64,000 nt of DNA from positions 6,602,001-6,666,000 of the forward strand of contig OU015653.1 of the NCBI GenBank assembly GCA_907165275.2, in the 5' to 3' direction. Positions 1 to 6,930 of the stretch are shown in pieces. The DNA is from Zygaena filipendulae. Its lineage: Eukaryota; Arthropoda; Insecta; Lepidoptera; Zygaenidae. Below the pieces are notes generated by a model. It was not told the DNA's origin. It saw nothing but the letters and a program-made list of their open reading frames with translations, and ran no database searches. The position numbers and the translations under genes are program-made. Within the stretch, counting starts at the first letter, position 1. Each line of letters begins with the position of its first letter.

Positions 1-300
1 TTTATAGTAGCTAAATAAAAATAAAAAATAAAAATTTGCCACTGATAGATGTTACTGCCGTAAACACGTCATATCTACTATGGTTTGGTTTTTAAATTTT
101 TTATGTACCTACTTAGTAACTAAATAATAATAAAACTACTAGAGTCAGAAAGTGCCTAACGCAAACGTTATACACGCTTAAACCTTGTAAGCAAACAAAC
201 TCCGAGTGATGACGTCACGACTGCGACGCACTAAATAACTTATTACTTAACATTTAATAGTAATACTTCAGTGAAAAAATCAATAAAGTCAAGTTCTTAC

Positions 301-453
301 ATTGCTACTGTTGTCTTCTTCGTTACTAGCACTTGAGGAAGATTCATTGGCCGCTGGTTCCGCCGCTGTTGCCGGAGTAGTGGTTGCATTTTTCTCTTCA
401 GCGCTGATCAATACCAGCAAAACGCACATAGAGAAGATGTACACTTTCAACAT
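301..453 (-). CDS. Exon 1 of a small secreted peptide gene (partial, continues past the left edge)
   Basis: The ATG at 453 opens 51 codons ending at 301. The first 18 or so residues (MLKVYIFSMCVLLVLISA) look like a signal peptide cleaved before EEKNATTT. The rest is rich in Ala, Thr, Ser, Asn and Glu, with N-glycosylation sequons NAT, NES and NSS. The frame stays open a few codons further, but AAT|GTAAGAAC at 300 is a strong splice donor in phase 0. The layout matches exon 1 of the complete gene at 6931-9447: signal peptide, NATT(T)P/A-rich segment, phase-0 donor, same strand. I infer tandem paralogues. No acceptor or coding exon is visible in 1-300, so later exons lie outside the window. I do not recognise the family; a secreted peptide is all the sequence supports. 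Confidence 0.6.
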
Positions 454-498
454 TATGGTGTAACAACGACTACCCGCGCATAAACCGTGGCCAAAACT

Positions 499-532
499 AA
501 AAGAAAGACAGTTTAGAACTGGCACGTATATA
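499..532 (-). promoter_or_regulatory. Probable core promoter of the partial peptide gene (TATA plus initiator)
   Basis: TATATA lies at 527-532. About 28 bases downstream on the minus strand is TTTAGTTTT (near 497-503), a plausible initiator. This gives a 5' leader of about 45 bases before the ATG at 453. The spacing suits a TATA promoter, but both motifs are short and the region is AT-rich. Confidence 0.4.
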
Positions 533-540
533 GTATATTA

Positions 541-1148
541 TGTAAGTACATTGCAACGCGTTTTCGTTGAGCATTATGATTGTAATTAGACATCGATGTT
601 TTTGTTCGAATAACAAAAGAGCATCGAAACAATATTTCGCTTCAATAACTAACTAAACTTAGAATTAGGTATCTGAGTTTCACCAATGCTAATCTGTATT
701 ATACTAAAAGCTGAAGAGTATGTTTGTTTGGTTGAACGTGCTAATTTCAGGAACTACTGGTTCGAATTAAAAAGTACTTTTGTGTTGAATAGTCCATTTA
801 TTGAGGAAGGCTTATAGGCTGTATGTATAACATCACGCTACGATATAGGAGCGGCTGTGGAGCATCAAATTAATGAGGACGAAACCGCGGGGCACAGCAC
901 CATGCAATAAAATGATTATTTATTAATACTGGTATTTGGTAAAATAAACAAATTATTGACATTATTAAAAAAATATTTATTTTATTTATTTTTATTTATT
1001 TGCTTTACAAATGGTTACATATACCTGTACACTGTACAGTGGTGTAAATACATTAGTACCGTGTCTTTGCCCTATTGGACGTGCAAATTGTAATTTAAAT
1101 TTTATATTTTATTACATTAAGGTCCCAATTAAAGTTATACTATAGAAG
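541..1148. other. Gene-free stretch with retroelement debris
   Basis: No coding signal. GAAACCGCGGGGCACAGC near 880-898 is the terminal piece of a CTAGCTGT-type repeat on the minus strand. A (TTTA)n tract at about 970-1000 followed by TTTGTAAAGC-like sequence on the minus strand resembles the tail of a truncated LINE. Confidence 0.4.
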
Positions 1149-1149
1149 A

Positions 1150-1396
1150 CTAGCTGTCCCCCGCGATTTCATCCGCGATAATTTTGGAGTTACCGCGAGA
1201 ATTCCGGGAAAAAGTACTCTACGTCCTTCTTTGTACCCCTGAGTTCTGGAGTTCCCGCGGGAATTCCGGGGTAAAAACTATCCTATCTTTTAAGTTGGAC
1301 CATATTACAAATGGTTACAAAATTTTATCAAAATCCGTTCGGTAGTTTAGGAGTCCATCGCGGACAAACAACGTGACACGTGATTTATAATATTAA
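1150..1396 (+). repeat. CTAGCTGT-type dispersed repeat
   Basis: Begins CTAGCTGTCCCCCGCGATTT and ends TTTATAATATTAA. It carries the repeated GGAGTT(A/C)CCGCG and GAATTCCGGG motifs shared with many copies below. It abuts the left end of the foldback MITE at 1397. I infer a non-autonomous element of the MITE or Helitron-like kind common in Lepidoptera; the class is not settled. Confidence 0.65.
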
Positions 1397-1788
1397 CCGC
1401 CGCACTCAGAGTCGACTTTAATGATTACTTAGTTAAGTATAGATTTTTAAAACAAAACTGCCGCAATCAGACAAGTTTAATAAATTAATGTTAATTGGCA
1501 TTTAACTAATTAAGTTACATCTGATTAAATGCCAATTAACATTAATTTACTGAACATCTCTGATTGCGGCAATTTTGTTTTAAAAATCCATACTTCGGTT
1601 TAAAGATCTTTATTATACTCATTAAGACACATGCCACTTACATGAGTACATTAATAAAATTTAAAATCAGTCACACAGAACAAAATTGATAGCTAAAAAA
1701 AATCAACATAGTGTAGGGTAGGTAAGTTGCAAGTTAGCTGCGAGGAGACAATATTTCAAGTGCTGACAATATAAGGCGGTGGTCCAAG

Positions 1789-4725
1789 TTATAAAAGGTC
1801 TTGTTTTTTAATGTGGTCTAACAATTTTTTTTTGAAGATATTAAGCGAACTTGCATCTTTTATAATTGTGGGAAGTTCATTATATAACTTTGCTCCCGCA
1901 AACGTAACGGCATTTCGTCCATAATTAGTACGAACACTGGGTAATACAAGGTGGTTTGCGCGACGTGATGAGTATTTTTGTATATTTCCTTTTGTGGTAA
2001 AATTTATATTTGTGTGGATCATGTTATGTGTGATTTTATATATTAGTATACAAGTGTTATAAGAGTATAATTGTTTGATGTTTAGAAATTTTGTTTCATG
2101 GTATATTTTTTTAGTGGATGTTAAAAAGTCGTAATGATATAGAATTTTAATTAATTTATTTTGCAGTATTTGTATCTTCTGAAGATTAGTCTTGGCAGCT
2201 GTTCCCCATATCTCTATTAAGTAAAGTAAGTGCGGTTTTATCAATGCGTTATATATCAAAGGGCGTGCTTTTGGTGGTATACATCGAGCCATTCCGTATG
2301 TAGAACCTATTAGGGATGAAAGCTTATTTTTTATTACTGTTAAATGTCCGTTCCACAATAGATGCTTATCAAGCATTAAACCTAGGTATTTTTCTTGATT
2401 AGATTGGCGTAATATTTCTCCATTAATGTGCAATTTTGTGTGTGGCGGGATTTTTTTGTTTTTTGAAGAAAATATTACGTAAGATGTTTTGGCGGTATTT
2501 ATTGTTAATAGATTGTACTGGAACCATCTGTATAGCGTGCTAAGATCTTGTTGAGCAAGCTTAGTAAGCTCATCGACATTTTGTCCAAAGTAGAACAAAC
2601 ATGTATCGTCAGCATATAAAGTGAGATGGCCATGTAATTCAACTTCACAAATATTATTAACATACACCAGAAATAGTAGCGGGCCAAGAATCGAACCTTG
2701 CGGTACTCCACAATTTATAGGAAGGGGACTGCTCTGATAATCCCCAATCCTTACAACCTGGTATCTATTTTCGAGGTAAGATTCTAACATCTGGAGTGCT
2801 GTGTCAGTTACACCAATACTCCCAAGCTTTTTTAACAGCAACGAGTGACTCACTGTGTCAAAGGCCTTTTTTAGGTCAATGAATACACCTAGTGCTAGCT
2901 GTTTTTGGTCTATTTTAGTTTTTATTTCAGTAGTTAAGTCAATAGCTGCAGTAAGAGTACTTGATTTTGAACGAAAGCCATATTGTTGATCACACAAAAA
3001 ATTTATTTCAGTTAAGTGGTCATTCAGTCGCTTGTAAATTACTTTCTCTAGGATTTTTGAGAGAATTGGCAAAACCGAGACAGGCCGGTAGTTTCCCGGA
3101 TCCGTCTTTATACCTGATTTATAGATCGGATTGACTTTGGCCACCTTTAGACTATCTGGGAATACACCTTGTACCAGTAATTTATTGAGACAGTCCGTGA
3201 GATTGGGTATAATTAAATTTTTAATACACTTTATTACTTTTGTACTAATGGAGTCAATCCCTGTACTTGTGTTAGGGTCCAGATTATTGATAATGTTAGC
3301 TATCTCATCTGTATCACATTGTTTGAAGATCGACAGTTTGATTTGGCTTGTATCAGATTTTAGTTTTGGTAGTGTATGTGTAGTATTATTATGATAATTA
3401 GATGGTATTTTGTTTGCCAATTGAACACCAATATTCGAGAAAAACACATTAAATAACTCACAAACAGCTGAAGGATCCCTAGTAACTAAGCCGTTATCTG
3501 TTTTAAGATTTGGGGGAGCACAGCTCACAATAGGTTTATTATTAGAAAGTGCATTTATCAATTTCCACATCTTTTTAGGTTTAGTTGTACATTTTTCAAA
3601 CTCTTTGTAATAATATCTGCTCTTCGAAGTGTTGATAAGCCGCGCCACTCTTGCCTTTTCATCGTTATATTCTAATTTTAGTTCGTTATTTTCTGGGTAC
3701 TGCTTTATCTTACACCATAATTTGTTCTTCTTCTTGATTCCTGTTATGATTTCTCCACTTATCCATTCTTTCTGAGGTTGATTGACAATTTTGAACTTTA
3801 TTTCTTTACTTTCTGATATTCTTGTTTTTATAAATTCTTCTAGGGTGCCAAAGTTACAGTCTTCATTTTCTAATTCATTTTCTCTGGTTTGCTTGTACAA
3901 AATTTCATAGTTAACAGCTTCGTACCTTACTTGTTGCATCTGTGGTGGTCTAAATTTTTTCATTTCAATATAGATATTTTTATGATCTGAAAATGAGGAT
4001 TCCATAATAGCCATATGAAATTTTTGGTTGTTGAGATTTGTAGCCACATGATCTATAATAGTCTTCGACGTTGGTGACACACGGGTGCTGTGGAGTACTT
4101 CAACCTTATTAATAATTTTATAGCCAGTTTCTCTCAGCAAATCATTATACAGCGTTGATTTAGTACCGGATACTAAAAGATCTATATTTGTATCGCCAAA
4201 GACGATCGCTCTTTTTCTTTGCTGCAGTTGCAGTTGATATGTGTTGAAAAAATTGTTAAGATTCGTGTGACCTGGTTTGTAAACAATGCCTACATCAAGT
4301 GCATATTTTTCTAGATGTATCCACAAGTAGTTGTTTCCGCCAGTGTAAGATTCCATGCTTAGTTCATGCTTCAGATTATTATGCACAAAGATAGATACCC
4401 CGCCCCCAATGACATCAGATCGAATGTTGTAGTAGTGTGAGTAGTTCGTGATGTGAAAACATGCTGCTTGGTCATCCGATCTTATCCAGGTCTCAGTCAG
4501 TAGTATAATATGTACGGTTTTATTGAAAGCTTCGATAATGCACCTGAGTTCATCAAATTTACCTGGTTTGCAAATACTTCGGGCATTAGCGTAGAAGAAA
4601 TTGAGGTTGGATTTATTAGAGGCGACGTTTTGATAGCAATCAAGTACTTGATATGTAATATCTTCATCATCCTGATCAATTAATGGGTGCTGGCTGGAGA
4701 GCTCTTGTCGTTTTTTGATTCTGTT
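1789..4725 (-). CDS. LINE ORF2: AP endonuclease plus reverse transcriptase
   Basis: Open from just after a stop at 4728-4726 to TAA at 1791-1789, about 978 residues. The N-terminal 250 residues form an AP-type endonuclease: NARSI near 50, TETW near 85, GDTN near 175 and SDH near 246. The reverse transcriptase follows: NYRPVSVLP, then QYGFR, FIDLKKAFDTV, VPQGSILGP, and the catalytic YADDT at about residue 703 (codons near 2617-2603). The C-terminal part has the usual WNGH and AKLYNELP-type segment. Early ORF2 has no ATG in frame until well inside the endonuclease, so translation probably needs the ORF1 overlap (frameshift or re-initiation). No disabling mutation is visible. Confidence 0.85.
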   Translation of the reverse strand, partial: NRIKKRQELSSQHPLIDQDDEDITYQVLDCYQNVASNKSNLNFFYANARSICKPGKFDELRCIIEAFNKTVHIILLTETWIRSDDQAACFHITNYSHYYNIRSDVIGGGVSIFVHNNLKHELSMESYTGGNNYLWIHLEKYALDVGIVYKPGHTNLNNFFNTYQLQLQQRKRAIVFGDTNIDLLVSGTKSTLYNDLLRETGYKIINKVEVLHSTRVSPTSKTIIDHVATNLNNQKFHMAIMESSFSDHKNIYIEMKKFRPPQMQQVRYEAVNYEILYKQTRENELENEDCNFGTLEEFIKTRISESKEIKFKIVNQPQKEWISGEIITGIKKKNKLWCKIKQYPENNELKLEYNDEKARVARLINTSKSRYYYKEFEKCTTKPKKMWKLINALSNNKPIVSCAPPNLKTDNGLVTRDPSAVCELFNVFFSNIGVQLANKIPSNYHNNTTHTLPKLKSDTSQIKLSIFKQCDTDEIANIINNLDPNTSTGIDSISTKVIKCIKNLIIPNLTDCLNKLLVQGVFPDSLKVAKVNPIYKSGIKTDPGNYRPVSVLPILSKILEKVIYKRLNDHLTEINFLCDQQYGFRSKSSTLTAAIDLTTEIKTKIDQKQLALGVFIDLKKAFDTVSHSLLLKKLGSIGVTDTALQMLESYLENRYQVVRIGDYQSSPLPINCGVPQGSILGPLLFLVYVNNICEVELHGHLTLYADDTCLFYFGQNVDELTKLAQQDLSTLYRWFQYNLLTINTAKTSYVIFSSKNKKIPPHTKLHINGEILRQSNQEKYLGLMLDKHLLWNGHLTVIKNKLSSLIGSTYGMARCIPPKARPLIYNALIKPHLLYLIEIWGTAAKTNLQKIQILQNKLIKILYHYDFLTSTKKIYHETKFLNIKQLYSYNTCILIYKITHNMIHTNINFTTKGNIQKYSSRRANHLVLPSVRTNYGRNAVTFAGAKLYNELPTIIKDASSLNIFKKKLLDHIKKQDLL

Positions 4726-5558
4726 TTAACTATTTTAGGTATTCCTCTTATGTACTTAATTGTAATGTCATTCTCATGGTTAGACACTCTCCGTGCTAGT
4801 TCCTCTTTCAAATTTTGTAAATATTTCTGTTGAGCTGGAGTTTGATCAGAAAAGATCTTAATATTGCGTTGTAGTTTTCCCCTGTTACGCAGCAGCATTT
4901 TAACTGTTTCTGAAGACTCAAAGCAAACCTTAATATTGCGATTCTTGAGTGCATTTAACTTGCCTATGCGGAATAATTTTATTGGCTTAGGGCAATCATT
5001 AAACAAACCTCTAAAAATAGAAACTATTTCAGCCATATCATGGGAGTTGGCTTCATTTGTGTTTGCGTCTTTATACTCTCTTACACCGACAACAACAATA
5101 TTTTTCTCTCGTATCATACGTTCTCTCATTTCTTGCATAATTTTTTCTTCAATGTCCGTATCTGTATTCGATTCTTTAATATTGGCCAATTTTGTTTCCA
5201 AGTTAAGAATATTTGTATCGGCATTATTAGCTTTTTCAATCAAATCTGAGATTTGGGATTTTAATTTATTCTGTTCATTGCAAAGTGTATCGGTAGATAA
5301 TTTAATTTCATTTAGTTTGGAATTGACATCAGCTAAATTGTTCCGCATGAAATCTAATGTTTCTTCTTGCGTTCTTGTAAAATTGGTTAGTAATGACGTA
5401 ATTTCTTTTCGAAACTCTTGTATCTCTTTGGTGCAGCTGCAGTTTGGTTCAGGCTGTTTGCGTTTTCTATAGGTAATTTGATCCTCCGTTACAGTCTCAC
5501 TCCTTGTTAGATCCGTAAGTGAGCCGCTCAGTCTGGGCGGTGACCGATGTACGCTCAT
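4680..5558 (-). CDS. LINE ORF1 protein (RNA-binding, coiled coil)
   Basis: Predicted 292 residues from ATG at 5558; an upstream in-frame GTG is less likely. Residues 1-45 are Ser/Arg-rich and followed by CSC. About 50-140 is a heptad-rich Leu/Ile/Asn/Lys stretch that reads as a coiled coil. From about 150 to 215 comes a hydrophobic beta-strand pattern (NIVVVGV, then FRIGK, then NIKVCFES) of the RRM kind found in LINE ORF1 proteins. A basic tail with DQTPAQQKYLQNLKEEL follows. By family knowledge such proteins form multimers and bind the element RNA as a chaperone. The last codons overlap ORF2 in the -1 frame at an AAAAAAC run (4716-4710). I see no internal stop, so the protein is probably intact. 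Confidence 0.8.
   Translation of the reverse strand: MSVHRSPPRLSGSLTDLTRSETVTEDQITYRKRKQPEPNCSCTKEIQEFRKEITSLLTNFTRTQEETLDFMRNNLADVNSKLNEIKLSTDTLCNEQNKLKSQISDLIEKANNADTNILNLETKLANIKESNTDTDIEEKIMQEMRERMIREKNIVVVGVREYKDANTNEANSHDMAEIVSIFRGLFNDCPKPIKLFRIGKLNALKNRNIKVCFESSETVKMLLRNRGKLQRNIKIFSDQTPAQQKYLQNLKEELARRVSNHENDITIKYIRGIPKIVKTESKNDKSSPASTH
4710..4716 (-). promoter_or_regulatory. Candidate -1 ribosomal frameshift heptamer A_AAA_AAC
   Basis: In ORF1 the codons TCA AAA AAC contain A AAA AAC in the exact X_XXY_YYZ phase. The -1 frame is closed by TAA at 4728-4726 just upstream, then stays open through the whole of ORF2. ORF1 stops at 4682-4680. The heptamer therefore sits in the only window where a -1 slip would fuse ORF1 to ORF2. 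Only a weak inverted repeat (AGAGCTCT) follows, so a stimulating structure is not evident. Confidence 0.5.
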
Positions 5559-6009
5559 GGCTTGGACCACACACCGTACCTCGACGTCACGAGAGCGGAC
5601 ACACTTCGGGTGCGCTCGCGCTGGGGTGATGGCGAGTGAGGAGGATGAAAAATAAATATCTGTGCTCTTTACCCGAGGTGGTGAGGGGGGCCGCTAGCTG
5701 ATGGAACTCGTCAAGTGGTTAACGAAACGTCGCAACAAGTAGTAAACTCTCAGTTGGAAATTGTTCTTTCTCACTGTGCAGTTATGTTCAGTTTGGAGAA
5801 GTACGTAATTACACTTTCTTTGATAAACCAAATGCACGTCTGCTCTGTGTGACAACAAAATATTCACTTCTACTTAACTAAGTAATCATTAAAGTCGACT
5901 TTGAGTGCGGCCGTAAGATAATTAATTTAATAATCCACTATCAAACACTACAGCATCTACATATGAATCATATAATATCCTAATAATATCTTAATTTATT
6001 TTCATCAAT

Positions 6010-6205
6010 AATCCTTACGTATTATAAAACAAAGTACTCCAGCGCGTCTATCTGTCCGTGTGTTCGCGATAAACTTTAAAACTACGGAACGGATTTTCAT
6101 GCGGTTTTCACCAATAGATATAGTGTGATTCAAGAGGAAGGTTAAACGTATAGTTTATCTTGTAAGTCCCGCGGGAACCCTGAAATTACCGCGGGGGACA
6201 GCTAG
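6010..6205 (-). repeat. CTAGCTGT-type dispersed repeat
   Basis: Inverted relative to the copy at 1150. It begins ATCCTTACGTATTATAAAAC, contains CGGATTTTCATGCGG, and ends ATTACCGCGGGGGACAGCTAG. The two copies lie on either side of the MITE/LINE nest. Confidence 0.65.
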
Positions 6206-6892
6206 TAACGTACATAATTCTTTTATTTCATAATTATTAACTGTATTACTTTATACACTTTATAATATTTCAGCGTCTTAAATTAATTATATTGTAGATG
6301 TATATTGTTTGTTGTTATATTGTGTTGTTGTAGGTATCTATAATTTTACAAAACAACTCAATCAGTCTCATAAGTATTTCCAGTGTCAAATAATGTTTTA
6401 ATAACAAATAATTAATCTACCGTATACTACCAAGGTATATACTTACCTATGGTAGTTGATAATCCAGTCTGGATTTGTATTTATTATGCATCCATGAGAT
6501 AAATGGTGGATTTAATGTATGTCCGTGCTAGCAAAATAAATAGGTAAATATGTATCTAGTGTGGAAATCCTGCCATCAATCGTTAATAATAATACATAGA
6601 TACATTTAAACTTTTCTTTATAATCAGACCAAATACCGAAACTAATCACGAATACAATAACACATAGGTATGTCATGTATCCATCGACACAGTATTAAGA
6701 ATCTTGAATGCTGACATTTTTTATACAAACTAGCTGTATCACCCGTATTTTTCCCATTCAATCCTTTAAGAGCTGGATTTCCCAAACTCCTTAGTGCTAT
6801 TCATCAGTCATTCATTCAGCTTCTTTTTTTGTATGTAGCTATGTTTAGATTATATTAAAGATTAGATTTAGGTAATACTGTATACGAATCAA
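6206..6892. other. Intergenic, nothing recognised
   Basis: AT-rich sequence downstream of the complete peptide gene. No ORF or repeat family that I can support. Confidence 0.5.
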
Positions 6893-6895
6893 CAT

Positions 6896-6901
6896 TTTAT
6901 T
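6896..6901 (-). terminator. Polyadenylation signal of the complete peptide gene
   Basis: AATAAA on the minus strand about 30 bases after the TAA at 6933-6931, a sensible distance for a short 3' UTR. Confidence 0.5.
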
Positions 6902-6930
6902 CCATCCTTAAGGTTATCACAATATTAAAT

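Larger units (their letters stand above)
1596..5870 (-). mobile_element. Apparently full-length LINE (APE-type, CR1/Jockey-like), two ORFs
   Basis: A 4.27-kb element on the minus strand with a GC-rich 5' leader (about 5560-5870), ORF1 and ORF2. Its 3' end reads AATAAAGATCTTTAAACC. TACTT flanks it at 1591-1595 and 5871-5875, a target duplication within the MITE arm. Both ORFs are open and the leader is present, so this copy looks complete rather than 5'-truncated. The ORF order (coiled-coil RNA-binding protein, then endonuclease plus reverse transcriptase) is that of the CR1/L2/Jockey group. I cannot place the clade more finely from sequence alone. Confidence 0.85.
1397..5913. mobile_element. 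Foldback MITE, split by a LINE
   Basis: The element proper is 1397-1595 plus 5871-5913, about 240 bp without the LINE. Termini read CCGCCGCACTCAG and, inverted, CGGCCGCACTCA, flanked by TAA at 1394-1396 and 5914-5916. Most of the left piece is itself palindromic around the run TTAATTGGCATTTAACTAA. The copy at 13778-13939 has the same termini and a 3-bp flank duplication. Three-base duplications are known for PIF/Harbinger-type elements, so that assignment is an inference. The element has no coding capacity. Confidence 0.7.

Noticed and set aside
3131..3394. Plus-strand 87-codon frame inside the LINE
   Set aside because: Antisense shadow of ORF2; no independent signal. The same applies to 2505-2711 and 4864-5472.
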